Positions 25,881 to 35,790 of a DNA stretch of 64,000 nucleotides are shown one piece after another. A model generated the notes under the pieces. It was not told the DNA's origin and searched no databases. It saw only the letters and a program-made list of their open reading frames with translations. The stretch is from an uncultured Bacillota bacterium (GTDB taxonomy: Bacteria > Bacillota > Clostridia > Peptostreptococcales > Anaerovoracaceae), in contig CASEFA010000011.1 of assembly GCA_949287095.1 (NCBI GenBank), positions 1-64,000 of the forward strand, written 5' to 3'. Position 1 is the stretch's first letter. Each line of letters opens with the position of its first letter. Made by a program: the position numbers and the translations under genes.

Positions 25881-27506
25881 TTATTTCACACCATTTAACC
25901 TGATGACAAGCTGGAAATTCAGCCCCGGATCCGGAGGCGACTTCAAACTTATGCTGCCGCCGTGATCCTCTATTACCTTCTTGACAAAAGCAAGTCCCAG
26001 ACCCGATCCGCTGCCTGACCTGGAGTTATCCCCTGTCACGAACGGGTCAAAAATGTCATCCTTTATTTCTTCCGAAACTCCTCTTCCGTCATCGCCGAAT
26101 GAAATAACAACTTTATCTCCTTCTTCAGCTACGGAGCAGAACAGTCTGGCCTCAGGCGGTGCATATTTCAGGTAATTGTTCAGTATGTTGCTGCATACTC
26201 TGTAGAATTTCTTCCCGTCGATCTCAGCATAGATTTCCTCTTCAGGGATATCGATAACAGGTACTCTTCCCCCTATCTCCAGATCTGCATACCGGTTTGC
26301 AAAGAATTCTCTCAGATATTCGCAGATATCTGTCCGCTGGAAGCTGTAGGTATAGTCTGAATCTCCCGCCTGGGCATATTCGCTGAAGTCGTTTATGAGT
26401 TCGGCGATATAATCCGCCTTCTGATTTATTGCAGCTATATATTTCTTTTCCTCTCCGGGCTCGGCGAAACCATCCAGAAGAGTTTTAGAATATCCTTTTA
26501 TTACCGTAACCGGCGTTTTCAAATCGTGGGATATGCTTGCCACAAGCCTCTGCTTCTTCTGCTGTACAGACCTCTTTTCCTCTTCGTACTCGGCAAGTCT
26601 TTCTGACATGTCGTTAAACCTGTCGCACATATCCACGAATTCCTTAGGTCCTGAGTATTCCACCTTTTCCCCCACGCTGCCGGACGCCACCTTGTCCATG
26701 GCAGTCTGAAGCATCCTGATAGGCTTTCCGACCTTTCTCGAAATCAGGACCGAAAACAGCAGAACGAGGAAAAAGTATGCAGCCAGAAACTTTATGCCCA
26801 TACTTATGTACTTATCATAGATTCTTTCCATGCTGAATCTGAAGTCTCTGGAACTGTATCCGATGAGAATTCTCTCGTTTCCGTTGGTATCTATGAACTT
26901 ATACTTGGCAACATTGTATCTTCTGGATATGGCATTCTCTATCAGATTGAGTTCTCTCTCAGAAAGCTCTTCAGCGTCTGTTTCTCTGGATGAATATAGA
27001 AATTTACCGTCTTCATCTATGAGGTACAGCTCGCTGTCCGCCCTCTCCAGTTCGCTGTTGATATGTGTAATCGTAACTTCAGCTACGAGTCCCCGTTGTT
27101 CGTCATATATTTCCTTTATAGACACGTTTACCGATTCGTTATAGTCGGAAATCATATCGATCTCTCTCTGTGTATACCGTGTCCTTATCCTGTCCGAACT
27201 GCTGGAATACACTACGTCGAGGTCCGGATCGAGAATCTGCGCGTATCCTTTCTTACCCAGATATTTTTCCACGTCCACGCTGTCGTACTGATTCACCGGC
27301 ACCTTTGAAAAAGCTTCAGACAGCTCCTTTATTTTCTTGGCAGGTCTTTCGCCTGCAGTACTGTTTACCGTGACAGTAAGCGCCAGGAAAACCATGGCGA
27401 GAAGGGTAAGCGAAAACAGAATATATCTGCCTATGAGCATGGTTGCAAAGCGTCCATGCACCCTTTTATCCTTATTTTTCAATTTTATATCCAAGCCCCC
27501 TGACAT
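25881..27506 (-). CDS. Sensor histidine kinase
   Basis: Membrane kinase of about 541 residues: transmembrane helix near 25-47, a roughly 180-residue outside domain, second helix near 230-250, HAMP (ISRKVGKPIRML), HisKA with phospho-acceptor SISHDLKTPVTVIKGYSK, and a HATPase domain with NILNNYLKYAP, SFGDDGRGV and GSGSGLGLAFV. Partner of the adjacent response regulator. The first ATG overlaps the regulator's end by 35 bases but lacks a ribosome site; downstream TTG, GTG or ATG codons (27482-27440) are possible starts. Confidence 0.9.
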   Translation of the reverse strand: MSGGLDIKLKNKDKRVHGRFATMLIGRYILFSLTLLAMVFLALTVTVNSTAGERPAKKIKELSEAFSKVPVNQYDSVDVEKYLGKKGYAQILDPDLDVVYSSSSDRIRTRYTQREIDMISDYNESVNVSIKEIYDEQRGLVAEVTITHINSELERADSELYLIDEDGKFLYSSRETDAEELSERELNLIENAISRRYNVAKYKFIDTNGNERILIGYSSRDFRFSMERIYDKYISMGIKFLAAYFFLVLLFSVLISRKVGKPIRMLQTAMDKVASGSVGEKVEYSGPKEFVDMCDRFNDMSERLAEYEEEKRSVQQKKQRLVASISHDLKTPVTVIKGYSKTLLDGFAEPGEEKKYIAAINQKADYIAELINDFSEYAQAGDSDYTYSFQRTDICEYLREFFANRYADLEIGGRVPVIDIPEEEIYAEIDGKKFYRVCSNILNNYLKYAPPEARLFCSVAEEGDKVVISFGDDGRGVSEEIKDDIFDPFVTGDNSRSGSGSGLGLAFVKKVIEDHGGSISLKSPPDPGLNFQLVIRLNGVK

Positions 27507-28170
27507 TTTTTATATACTGCGGCTCCAGGGTGGAGTCATCAAGCTTAGCTCTGATTTTGGAAATGTGAACCGTCAGCGAGTTGTCCTCCATGAACTTGTC
27601 CTCACCGTACATGGCGTGATATATCTGCTTCTTCGTGAGAATCTGTCCCGGGTTTTTCATCAGAGCCTGAAGTATCCTGAATTCCAGCACTGTAACCGGA
27701 ATATTCTCGCCGCCCTTATAGAGCATCATTTTCTCTGTATCCAGCACCAGATCCCTGCAGGTGAGACGAGAAGGCGGATTATTCACTGCGGCCGGCGCAA
27801 ACTCCCTGTATCTTCTTAAATTAGACTTTACCCTCGCTACTACCTCCATTGGATTAAAAGGTTTCGTCATGTAATCGTCCGCCCCTATATCGAGTCCCAT
27901 GATCTTGTCGATGTCCTGGTTCTTAGCTGACAGGAACATAATCGGCATGCTATGCTTCTTCCTGATTTCTATGGCTGTCTCATATCCGTTCATTCCCGGC
28001 ATCATTATATCGAGGATTACCATGTCAAAATCGCTGCATTCCAGCAGGTTCAGCGCTTCAAACCCGTCAAACGCGGCTTCCACATCATATCCCGCATTGT
28101 TAAGATACAGAGTCAGTACGTTGATAATGTCTCTGTCGTCTTCAGCTATTAGTACTTTATATTTTGACAT
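27472..28170 (-). CDS. OmpR/PhoB-family response regulator
   Basis: A 232-residue regulator with receiver domain (acidic pocket AEDD, phospho-acceptor in DMVILDIMMPGMNG, MFLSAKNQ, DDYMTKPF) and winged-helix output domain (LTKKQIYHAMYGED, LTVHISKIRAKL, VRGLGYKIEK). An AAGGAGGG site precedes the ATG. Its target genes cannot be read from this window; no transporter or resistance gene is adjacent. Confidence 0.93.
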   Translation of the reverse strand: MSKYKVLIAEDDRDIINVLTLYLNNAGYDVEAAFDGFEALNLLECSDFDMVILDIMMPGMNGYETAIEIRKKHSMPIMFLSAKNQDIDKIMGLDIGADDYMTKPFNPMEVVARVKSNLRRYREFAPAAVNNPPSRLTCRDLVLDTEKMMLYKGGENIPVTVLEFRILQALMKNPGQILTKKQIYHAMYGEDKFMEDNSLTVHISKIRAKLDDSTLEPQYIKNVRGLGYKIEK

Positions 28171-28202
28171 TTTCTCCCTCCTTACATACGTCTATAATAA
28201 CA

Positions 28203-28240
28203 TAAAAAAACCTTAAGAAAAGTTAAGATTTCTTAAGGTT
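28203..28240 (-). terminator. Terminator overlapping the end of ybaK
   Basis: A perfect 12-bp stem, AACCTTAAGAAA with TTTCTTAAGGTT, and an 8-base loop run into TTTTTTT on the minus strand. The upstream arm is made of the last ybaK codons, so the terminator overlaps coding sequence. Confidence 0.85.
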
Positions 28241-28717
28241 GACAAAATCAGCACCTGCAAGTTCTGCAAGGTCATGGGGGCTCAGCTCTATCTGAAGTCC
28301 CACCTTGCCGCCGCTTACCATAATCGTATCGTGCTTCACAGCGCTTTCGTCTATGGCCGTCTTAAACGGCTTCTTCATTCCCACGGGAGAGCAGCCGCCC
28401 TTTATGTATCCCGTGGTTTTCGTAATATCTGCGGCTCTTATCATTTCGATGTTCTTCTCGCCAAAGTGAGCAGCCGCCTTCTTAAGGTCAAGCTCTTCGG
28501 CTACGGGAATGACGCACACGTAATTCTCCCTGCTGTGCCCTACGGTGACGAGGGTTTTGAAAACCTGTTCCGGGTTCTGCCCCGTCGCCTTTGCAACCGA
28601 CACTCCGTCGAGAAATCCCTCCGGGGCATCGTAGGTATGAACCGTGTACTTTATGCCCGCTCCGTCCAGAATCCTCATCGCATTTGTCTTTATTCCGTGT
28701 TCCTTCTTTTTTCCCAT
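28223..28717 (-). CDS. ybaK: Cys-tRNA(Pro) deacylase, YbaK/EbsC family
   Basis: A 164-residue trans-editing enzyme that hydrolyses mischarged Cys-tRNA(Pro). Family markers are TNAMRILDGAGIKYTVHTYD, QVFKTLVT, IPVAEELDLKKAA and the YIKGGCSPVGMKK loop. GAAGGAG precedes the ATG. It lies alone between two terminators. Confidence 0.9.
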   Translation of the reverse strand: MGKKKEHGIKTNAMRILDGAGIKYTVHTYDAPEGFLDGVSVAKATGQNPEQVFKTLVTVGHSRENYVCVIPVAEELDLKKAAAHFGEKNIEMIRAADITKTTGYIKGGCSPVGMKKPFKTAIDESAVKHDTIMVSGGKVGLQIELSPHDLAELAGADFVNLKKS

Positions 28718-28742
28718 TCTTCGGTCTCCTTCCTCAGTATGT

Positions 28743-28777
28743 CAAAAGACGCGTAGCCTCAACGGTACGCGCCTTTA
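28743..28777 (-). terminator. Terminator after hppA
   Basis: On the minus strand an 11-bp stem (one G-U pair) pairs AAAGGCGCGTA with TACGCGTCTTT around a 10-base loop and ends in TTTT. It lies 16 bases past the pyrophosphatase stop codon. Confidence 0.75.
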
Positions 28778-28792
28778 AAATAAACCGTGTTA

Positions 28793-30799
28793 TTACAGAA
28801 GTCCGGAACCGAAGAGCGGTGCGAATACTACTGCAACGATAGTCATGAGCTTGATAAGGATGTTGATGGAAGGACCGGAAGTATCCTTGAACGGATCTCC
28901 TACGGTGTCTCCTACAACAGCTGCCTTATGAGGCTCGCTTCCTTTTCCGCCGTAGTTGCCTTCTTCGATGTACTTCTTTGCGTTATCCCATGCTCCGCCT
29001 GCATTAGCCATCATGATGGCAAGGAGTACTCCGGATGCAAGAGCTCCGGCAAGCATTCCTGCGAGAGCCTCGGAACCAAGAACGAATCCTACGAGAAGCG
29101 GTGCAACGATAGCCATAAGACCAGGTATTATCATCTCACGGAGAGCTGCGCCTGTGGAGATGTCTACACATCTTGCATAATCAGGCTTTTCGGTTCCCTC
29201 CATGATACCCTTCTTTTCCTTGAACTGTCTTCTAACCTCTTCTATCATCTGGTTAGCTGCCTTACCTACGGAGTTCATAGTCATGGCAGAGAAGAGGAAC
29301 GGAAGCATTGCTCCGATGAAGAGTCCTATAATAACCATAGGGCTCAGAAGGCTTACCATTTCAATCTTAGCTACCTCTGCATAGGATACGAAGAGAGCCA
29401 GAGCCGTAAGTGCAGCGGATCCGATAGCGAATCCCTTACCGATAGCAGCGGTAGTGTTACCTACGGAGTCGAGCTTATCGGTAATCTCTCTTACTTCATG
29501 AGGAAGCTCGGACATCTCTGCGATACCGCCGGCGTTGTCGGATACAGGACCGTATGCGTCAACTGCAACGGTGATACCGGTAGTGGAAAGCATTCCTACT
29601 GCGGAAAGCGCTATTCCGTATACTCCTGCAAAGTAGTAGGATACGAAGATACCTACTGCGATGAGAAGGATAGGGATAAGGGTGGACATCATTCCTACTC
29701 CGAGACCGCTGATGATGGTGGTAGCGGCGCCGGTCTGAGACTGCTCTGCAATCTTCTTAACAGAAGCATAGTCCGAAGAGGTGTATACCTCGGTTATTTT
29801 TCCTATTGCAATACCTACGATAAGACCTGCTATGATGGCCCATGCGTAGGTGTAGTCTCCCATCATAACCTTGGAAAGGACGATGGAAGCAACGATTACT
29901 ATAACACCGGAGATGTAAGTACCCATGTTAAGAGCCTTGGCAGGGTTTACATTGTCTCCGCCTCTTACGCAGAGGATTCCGATTACAGACGCGATGATTC
30001 CTACTGCGGAAAGAACCAGCGGGAACAGAGCCGCCGTCTCTTCGGTGAGGAAGGAAGCCTCTGTAGCGTTGGCAACTGCAACGGATGCAAGGGTAATGGC
30101 GGAAATGATGGATCCTACATAGGACTCGAAAAGGTCGGAACCCATTCCTGCAACGTCTCCTACGTTATCACCTACGTTATCTGCTATAACTGCAGGGTTT
30201 CTAGGGTCGTCCTCAGGGATTCCTGCTTCTACCTTACCTACCAGGTCAGCGCCTACGTCTGCAGCCTTTGTGTAGATACCGCCTCCTACTCTTCCGAAGA
30301 GAGCCATGGAGGATGCTCCGAGACCGAAGCCTGTGATGCATTCAACAACGTCGGCAAGGTCGAGAACACAGAACACTACGCCCAGACCGAAAAGTCCGAA
30401 GCCTGCTACGCAAAGGCCCATAACGGATCCGCTTCTGAAAGCGATCTTAAGAGCCTTAGGCATTCCGGAAGTCATAGCTGCGTTAGCCGTTCTCACGTTA
30501 CCTAATGTAGCCACCTTCATTCCGCAGAATCCTGCGAGAACGGAAAGCACTGCACCGATTACGTAGAGGATGGCCGTAAGCCACTTGATTCCGAAACCGA
30601 TGAGAACGAAGAGAACTGCGATTACGATGATCATCGTCTTATATTCTCTTCCCAGGAATGCCATGGCTCCCTCTCTGATGTAGCCGGCGATTTCCTTCAT
30701 TCTGTCTGTCCCTTCTTCAGCCTTGGATATCCAGGAAGCGAGCGCACCCGCTACGATGATACCGATCAGGGCTGCCACAGGGACCAACCAATTGATCAT
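28793..30799 (-). CDS. hppA: Membrane-bound ion-pumping pyrophosphatase
   Basis: A 668-residue membrane protein with about 16 helices that hydrolyses pyrophosphate and pumps H+ or Na+. The catalytic region reads [13 protein letters not shown], then [19 protein letters not shown], and a second acidic block [18 protein letters not shown] near the C-terminus. The motif [17 protein letters not shown] has alanine where K+-independent enzymes have lysine, so it is probably K+-dependent. Whether it pumps Na+ or H+ cannot be told by eye. GGAGGAGG precedes the ATG. Such enzymes save energy in fermenters. Confidence 0.95.
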   Translation of the reverse strand: MINWLVPVAALIGIIVAGALASWISKAEEGTDRMKEIAGYIREGAMAFLGREYKTMIIVIAVLFVLIGFGIKWLTAILYVIGAVLSVLAGFCGMKVATLGNVRTANAAMTSGMPKALKIAFRSGSVMGLCVAGFGLFGLGVVFCVLDLADVVECITGFGLGASSMALFGRVGGGIYTKAADVGADLVGKVEAGIPEDDPRNPAVIADNVGDNVGDVAGMGSDLFESYVGSIISAITLASVAVANATEASFLTEETAALFPLVLSAVGIIASVIGILCVRGGDNVNPAKALNMGTYISGVIVIVASIVLSKVMMGDYTYAWAIIAGLIVGIAIGKITEVYTSSDYASVKKIAEQSQTGAATTIISGLGVGMMSTLIPILLIAVGIFVSYYFAGVYGIALSAVGMLSTTGITVAVDAYGPVSDNAGGIAEMSELPHEVREITDKLDSVGNTTAAIGKGFAIGSAALTALALFVSYAEVAKIEMVSLLSPMVIIGLFIGAMLPFLFSAMTMNSVGKAANQMIEEVRRQFKEKKGIMEGTEKPDYARCVDISTGAALREMIIPGLMAIVAPLLVGFVLGSEALAGMLAGALASGVLLAIMMANAGGAWDNAKKYIEEGNYGGKGSEPHKAAVVGDTVGDPFKDTSGPSINILIKLMTIVAVVFAPLFGSGLL

Positions 30800-30818
30800 A
30801 AGATAATACCTCCTCCAC

Positions 30819-30869
30819 TGTCCGACAATTCAAGAGGTCCCCCTCATAAAAGCACCTCTCCGCCAGACA
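30819..30869 (-). other. Hairpin in the secG-hppA intergenic region
   Basis: On the minus strand AGAGGT pairs with ACCTCT and, outside it, TGTCTG with CGGACA (one G-U pair). No T run follows. It sits in the leader of hppA, just upstream of its ribosome site. Confidence 0.4.
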
Positions 30870-30897
30870 ATATTTTAAATAATAAAATAAAGCTATA

Positions 30898-31128
30898 CTA
30901 TGAAATTGTAACCAGCGCCAGCGATATAACTATAAACAGAACCGCTGCAACGACTGTCATCTTTTTCAGAATGGCTTCGTATCCTCTGCTCTTCTTCTTG
31001 CCGAACAGCTGCTCGGCTCCACCGGCGATAGATCCGGAAAGTCCGTCACTGTTTCCCGGCTGCAGAAGAACTGTAGCTATGAGAAAGATGCTTACTATTG
31101 CAAGAATAACCATCAACGCAGTATGCAT
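30898..31128 (-). CDS. secG: Preprotein translocase subunit SecG
   Basis: A 76-residue subunit of the SecYEG channel with two transmembrane helices (about 3-22 and 56-74) and the conserved cytosolic loop VLLQPGNSDGLSGSIAGGAE with QLFGKKKSRG. AAAGGAGGG precedes the ATG. Its place after tpiA is common in Bacillota. Confidence 0.95.
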   Translation of the reverse strand: MHTALMVILAIVSIFLIATVLLQPGNSDGLSGSIAGGAEQLFGKKKSRGYEAILKKMTVVAAVLFIVISLALVTIS

Positions 31129-31191
31129 TATCGTCCCTCCTTTAAGATTCTAACCATTAAACTTTATCATACAAGCACGCTAAAATCAAGC

Positions 31192-31239
31192 AAAATATGG
31201 CCGCCCGCACACATTTTGAACATGCTTTAAGCGGCCATA
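31192..31239 (-). terminator. Terminator after tpiA
   Basis: On the minus strand TATGGCCGC pairs with GCGGCCATA and is followed by TTTTG; an inner GCA/TGC pairing extends the structure. It separates the glycolytic genes from secG. Confidence 0.6.
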
Positions 31240-31252
31240 CATCTTCCGCATA

Positions 31253-32008
31253 TCAGAAATTGATTATGTCCATGAATTTTTCCGGATCGAGGCTGGCTCC
31301 CCCTACGAGAGCGCCGTCAATCTCGTCCATGTTCATTATCTCAGTGGCATTTTCAGGCTTTACGCTGCCGCCGTACTGTATAATGACTCTGTCGCAGGTA
31401 TCCTCATCGAACATTTCGGAAACCGCGTTTCTTATCATGGCGCACATTTCCTCGGCCTGCTCCGGTGTGGCCGTTTTGCCCGTACCTATGGCCCAGACTG
31501 GCTCATATGCTATTACGAGTCTGCCCGCCTCTTCGGCAGTAAGCCCTTCAAGGTCTTTTTCAAGCTGGCCGGATACAACCTCGTTCTGAACGCCCTGTTC
31601 TCTTTCCGCCAGGACTTCTCCCACGCAGAGAATCGGCGTTATATCGCTTTCTCTCAGGAGCTTTTTAAGCTTGAGGTTTACCGTCTCGTCGGTTTCTCCG
31701 AAGTACTGCCTTCTCTCGGAATGGCCCACTATGCAGAAGTCTACGCCCAGTTCTTTCAGCATCGGAACGGAAATCTCGCCGGTGAAAGCCCCTTCGTCCT
31801 CAAAGTGGACATTCTGGGCTCCTACGCCTACTCCGCTGCCCTTAAATGCGCTGACGAGAACGTCAAGCTGCGTATAAGGAGCGATTACTGCTGCTCTGAT
31901 GTCGGTATCGCGATAGAGCTCCTTGAAACGCCTGGCAAATTCAAGCGCTTCCTCTCTGGTCTTATACATTTTCCAGTTTCCGGCTATAAGAGGGACTCTC
32001 ATTCCCAT
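31253..32008 (-). CDS. tpiA: Triosephosphate isomerase
   Basis: Interconverts dihydroxyacetone phosphate and glyceraldehyde 3-phosphate. AGNWKMYK carries the active-site Asn and Lys, VGHSERRQYF the catalytic His, AYEPVWAIGTGKTATPEQAE the catalytic Glu and flexible loop, and YGGSVKPEN the phosphate-binding turn. 251 residues; GGAGG lies 9 bases before the ATG. Confidence 0.97.
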   Translation of the reverse strand: MGMRVPLIAGNWKMYKTREEALEFARRFKELYRDTDIRAAVIAPYTQLDVLVSAFKGSGVGVGAQNVHFEDEGAFTGEISVPMLKELGVDFCIVGHSERRQYFGETDETVNLKLKKLLRESDITPILCVGEVLAEREQGVQNEVVSGQLEKDLEGLTAEEAGRLVIAYEPVWAIGTGKTATPEQAEEMCAMIRNAVSEMFDEDTCDRVIIQYGGSVKPENATEIMNMDEIDGALVGGASLDPEKFMDIINF

Positions 32009-32012
32009 TTCG

Positions 32013-33200
32013 CTACGCCTCCTGAATCACGGCGATGCCCGGAAGCTCTATTCCCTCGAGGAACTCAAGGGAAGCTCCGCCGCCTGTCGAAATATGTGTC
32101 ATCTTATCTTCGAGCCCGAAGCCCTTTACCGCCGCCGCAGAATCTCCTCCGCCTATAACGGTAACGGCATCGGATTCCGCAAGAATCTCGGCGATGGCTC
32201 TGGTACCCTTGGCAAACTCAGGCATCTCGAACACTCCCGCCGGGCCGTTCCATACCACGGTCTTCGCGGCCTTAAGCTCTTTTCCGAAAAGCTCAACGGT
32301 CTTAGGTCCTATGTCCATTCCCATCATATCGGCAGGAATGTTTTCCCTGTCCACGACTGCGGTCTTTGCGTCGTTTTTAAATTCATCGGCGCATACAACG
32401 TCTACAGGAAGGAGCAGCTTAACTCCGGACTTTTCAGCCTTTGCCAGAAGTTCGCCCGCAAGACCGATGCTTCCCTCGTCCAGGATGGACGTTCCTATTT
32501 CAAGACCCATGGCTTTAAAGAAAGTGTAGCTCATGCCTCCTGCGATGATGAGAGTGTCGACTTTCTTCATAAGGTTTTCGATGACCTTTATCTTATCTCC
32601 TACTTTGGCGCCGCCCATTATGGCAACGAAAGGTCTTTCAGGATTTTCAACGGCATCGCCCAGGAATTTCACTTCCTTTTCGATAAGGAATCCTGAGACG
32701 GCCGGAAGGAATTCCGCCACTCCCGCCGTGGACGAATGGGCTCTGTGAGCCGTACCGAAGGCCTCCTGGACAAAAACGTCGCCTAAGGAAGCGAGTTCTT
32801 TGGAAAACTCTTTACCGTTTTCAGTCTCTTCTTTTCTGTATCTTACGTTCTCAAGGAGAGCAATTTCTCCGTCCTTAAGGGCTGCGACCTTCGCCCTTAC
32901 GCCGTCGTCCACTACAACGGGACTTGCGGCGAAAACGACCTGCTTTCCCGTAAGCTCCGAAAGCCTTTCGGCAACAGGCTTAAGGCTGTATTCGGGCTTA
33001 GGCTCACCCTTCGGTCTTCCAAGGTGGGACATTATGATGACCCTGGCACCGTTATCGGCAAGGTACTCTATGGTAGGGAGGGCCGCCCTGATTCTGGTAT
33101 CGTCGGTTATTCTTCCGTCCCCGTCCAAAGGCACGTTAAAATCACAGCGGACGAGGGCGCGAACGCCCTGCCAGCTTATATCTCTTACTGTTTTCTTCAT
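32013..33200 (-). CDS. pgk: Phosphoglycerate kinase
   Basis: Makes ATP from 1,3-bisphosphoglycerate. [21 protein letters not shown] (quoted here as [10 protein letters not shown] and [14 protein letters not shown]), [17 protein letters not shown], the hinge region [19 protein letters not shown] and the nucleotide loop [13 protein letters not shown] are all present. 395 residues, complete. Lies 5 bases upstream of tpiA and 13 bases after gap, forming a gap-pgk-tpiA unit. Confidence 0.97.
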   Translation of the reverse strand: MKKTVRDISWQGVRALVRCDFNVPLDGDGRITDDTRIRAALPTIEYLADNGARVIIMSHLGRPKGEPKPEYSLKPVAERLSELTGKQVVFAASPVVVDDGVRAKVAALKDGEIALLENVRYRKEETENGKEFSKELASLGDVFVQEAFGTAHRAHSSTAGVAEFLPAVSGFLIEKEVKFLGDAVENPERPFVAIMGGAKVGDKIKVIENLMKKVDTLIIAGGMSYTFFKAMGLEIGTSILDEGSIGLAGELLAKAEKSGVKLLLPVDVVCADEFKNDAKTAVVDRENIPADMMGMDIGPKTVELFGKELKAAKTVVWNGPAGVFEMPEFAKGTRAIAEILAESDAVTVIGGGDSAAAVKGFGLEDKMTHISTGGGASLEFLEGIELPGIAVIQEA

Positions 33201-33212
33201 CGCCGGAATCTC

Positions 33213-34232
33213 CTATTTAGCGTTATCAACCTCGTACATGTGCTTTACGAGCTCGAGGATCTTGCTGGAATATCCGTACTCGTTATCGTAGAACGCTATG
33301 AGCTTGAAGAATTTGTCGTTAAGCTCTATACCCTCTCTTGCATCGAAGATGGAGGTGTGAGGATCGCCCACGAAATCTCCGGATACCACTTCGTCGTCAA
33401 CGTATTCTATCACGCCGTGAAGGTAAGTCTCGGAAGCCTTCTTTACGGCTCTGCAGATAGCGTCGTAGGAAGCAGAAGTCTTAAGTACAACGTTAAGGTC
33501 GATTACTGAAACGTCAGCAGTAGGAACTCTGTAGGATATGCCTGTCATCTTGCCTGCGAGAGCCGGGATTACCAGACCTACAGCCTTTGCAGCACCGGTG
33601 GTGGAAGGAATAACGTTTCCGAATACGGATCTTCCCGTTCTCCAGTCCTTCATGGACCTGGCGTCTACAACCTTCTGCTTTGCGGTTGCGGAATGAATGG
33701 TGGACATGAGTCCCTGCTCGATTCCGAAGTTATCCTCTAAAACCTTGCAGAGAGGAGCCAGACAGTTGGTGGTGCAGGATGCGTTGGATACCACGTCCAT
33801 GTCCTTAGTGTATTCGTCGGAGTTTACTCCGTATACGAACGTCGGCGTGGTCTTATCCTTAGCCGGAGCGGAAATGATAACCTTCTTGGCTCCTGCCTTA
33901 ATGTGGTCCATAGCCTTCTCGGTAGTCGTATATGCGCCGGTAGCCTCCACGATATACTCTGCTCCGCACTTGTCCCAGTGAATGTTCTTAGCCTCTGTCT
34001 CGCTGAATACAGGAACCTTCTTACCGTCGATGATAAGTCCCTCGTCATACTTTCCCAGCTCCTTCGGGAATCTGCCGAAAGTAGTGTCGTACTTCAGCAT
34101 GTAAACGAGATAGTCAAGATCCGCGTTTCTAACGTTTATGCCCGCTATCTCGATCTCAGGCATGTTCATAGCTGCCCTGATAACTACTCTGGCGATTCTT
34201 CCAAAACCGCTGATACCAACTTTAATTGCCAT
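33213..34232 (-). CDS. gap: Glyceraldehyde-3-phosphate dehydrogenase
   Basis: NAD-dependent oxidation and phosphorylation of glyceraldehyde 3-phosphate. The Rossmann start is KVGISGFGRIARVVIRAA and the catalytic cysteine is in SNASCTTNCLAPL. FYDNEYGYSSKILELV closes the protein. The open frame reaches 34289, but the ATG at 34232 gives the family N-terminus and follows CGGAGGT. 339 residues. No CggR-type regulator precedes it; rpoN does. Confidence 0.97.
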   Translation of the reverse strand: MAIKVGISGFGRIARVVIRAAMNMPEIEIAGINVRNADLDYLVYMLKYDTTFGRFPKELGKYDEGLIIDGKKVPVFSETEAKNIHWDKCGAEYIVEATGAYTTTEKAMDHIKAGAKKVIISAPAKDKTTPTFVYGVNSDEYTKDMDVVSNASCTTNCLAPLCKVLEDNFGIEQGLMSTIHSATAKQKVVDARSMKDWRTGRSVFGNVIPSTTGAAKAVGLVIPALAGKMTGISYRVPTADVSVIDLNVVLKTSASYDAICRAVKKASETYLHGVIEYVDDEVVSGDFVGDPHTSIFDAREGIELNDKFFKLIAFYDNEYGYSSKILELVKHMYEVDNAK

Positions 34233-34339
34233 TTTAAACCTCCGTATCTCTTTCTGGATTAAAGTTTGATGATTTATTTCATGCCGCACTCCGGCATTGA
34301 GAACGTATTTTGTCCGGGCAAAGGGTGAAAGTCCGATCT

Positions 34340-35704
34340 CTAAAAGCGTCTTCTCTTCGACGAGGACAGGATGTGCATGCCCTCTCTGTACTTGGCCACG
34401 GTTCTTCTGGATATATCTATTCCCTTGGCCTTTAAGATGTCGGCCATCTCCTGGTCGCTGTAAGGCTTCTTCGGGTCCTCTCCGTCGATGATCTCCTTTA
34501 TGAAGCTCTTCACACTGTTGGAGGAAACTCCGGTTCCGTCTCCGGAGGCCACTCCGCTGGTGAAAAAATACTTCAGCTCAAAAACTCCCCTCGGGCTCTG
34601 CATGTATTTTCCGTTTATGGACCTGCTGACGGTGGATTCGTGAATTCCCACCTCTTCGGCAATCTGCTTAAGAGTCAGTGGTTTCAGGTGCTTCTCGCCG
34701 AAATCGAAGAAATCCCTCTGGTATCTGACTATAGCGCTGGAAACATTGAAAATCGTCTGCTTCCTCTGCTCTATGCTCTTAATGAGCCACACTGCGGCGT
34801 TAAAGCGGTTGTTAAGGTATTTGTTAAGTTCTTCGTCCTTGGCCGCTTCTGCGCTGAGCTTGTTATAGTATGAACTTACCATCAGATGAGGCATGCTGGT
34901 GTCGTTAGTCGTGACTATGTATTCTCCGTCGATTTTTTCGACAAAAACGTCAGGCACTATGTACTTTATATTCTCGTCGGAATCGTAAAGTCTGCCCGGC
35001 TTAGGTTCGAGAGTCCTTATCTTATCGGCTATGGCCTGAACCTCCTGGTTCTTTATTCCCAGAGCCTTCGCAATCTGAGAGATCCTGTTATCCGCAAGAT
35101 CCTCAAGCATATTTTCAATTACGTATTCCGTTTTCTCGTCAAGCTCTCCTCTGGATGCCAGCTGGATTATGAGACATTCTCTGAGGTTTCTGGCTCCAAC
35201 CCCCACAGGGTCAAAGGTCTGAATCACGTCGAGAACCTTTTCCACTTCCTCTGCGGTGGCGTTCATAGTCTCCGCAATTTCCTCCACCGACATGGTAAGA
35301 TAGCCGTTATCGTCTATGGCCTCTATCATGTATCTTCCTATCTCGGCGCACCTTCCCTTAAGGCTGGAGAACTGCAGCTGTCCCAGAAGATAATCTATAA
35401 GCGTATATTTAAACGACACGTACTGCTCATAGGTGTAGTCGTTATCGTCATCGTCGCCGGAGCCTTCCCACTGCCTGTATGTATCGAGCTCGTACTCCGA
35501 CTCTGCTATTTTCTCTCTGATATCAATCTCATCGTTGCCGTCAGACTTCTCCGCCTCAAGGACAGGATTCTCCAGAAGCTCGTTCTGAATATAGTCAGAA
35601 AGCTCCTGATTGTTAAACTGCAAAATCTGGATGGCCTGTATGAGTTCCGGCGTCATCGACAGCTTCTGGGTCTGTTCAATTGTCAGTTCATATCCTAATC
35701 TCAT
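34340..35704 (-). CDS. rpoN: RNA polymerase sigma-54 factor RpoN
   Basis: A 454-residue alternative sigma factor. The glutamine-rich activator-binding region I (LTIEQTQKLSMTPELIQAIQ, ILQFNNQELSDYI) opens it, a core-binding domain follows, an HTH with GIHESTVSRSINGKYMQSP, and the RpoN box appears as ISRRTVAKYREGM. Its presence implies that sigma-54 promoters and enhancer-binding activators exist elsewhere; none is seen here. GTCAGGAGAG precedes the ATG. Confidence 0.96.
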   Translation of the reverse strand: MRLGYELTIEQTQKLSMTPELIQAIQILQFNNQELSDYIQNELLENPVLEAEKSDGNDEIDIREKIAESEYELDTYRQWEGSGDDDDNDYTYEQYVSFKYTLIDYLLGQLQFSSLKGRCAEIGRYMIEAIDDNGYLTMSVEEIAETMNATAEEVEKVLDVIQTFDPVGVGARNLRECLIIQLASRGELDEKTEYVIENMLEDLADNRISQIAKALGIKNQEVQAIADKIRTLEPKPGRLYDSDENIKYIVPDVFVEKIDGEYIVTTNDTSMPHLMVSSYYNKLSAEAAKDEELNKYLNNRFNAAVWLIKSIEQRKQTIFNVSSAIVRYQRDFFDFGEKHLKPLTLKQIAEEVGIHESTVSRSINGKYMQSPRGVFELKYFFTSGVASGDGTGVSSNSVKSFIKEIIDGEDPKKPYSDQEMADILKAKGIDISRRTVAKYREGMHILSSSKRRRF

Positions 35705-35750
35705 AAAGCTCTCTCCTGACGCTTCAAATGAGTTAAATGCTTATGCAAAT

Positions 35751-35759
35751 ATTATACCA
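35751..35759 (-). promoter_or_regulatory. Extended -10 of rpoN
   Basis: TGGTATAAT on the minus strand, about 47 bases before the ATG. No clear -35 element is seen. Confidence 0.5.
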
Positions 35760-35790
35760 TACAAAAACGGAAATGCCCACTACATTTTAC

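Noticed and set aside
28787-30505. A 572-codon open frame on the plus strand opposite the pyrophosphatase gene
   Set aside because: It mirrors the strongly biased codons of hppA on the other strand, has a composition rich in Ser, Cys, Tyr and Gly without domains, and has no sensible ribosome site. It is a shadow.
34886-35698. A 270-codon plus-strand frame opposite rpoN
   Set aside because: RpoN is complete with its motifs on the minus strand; the antisense frame has no recognisable content.
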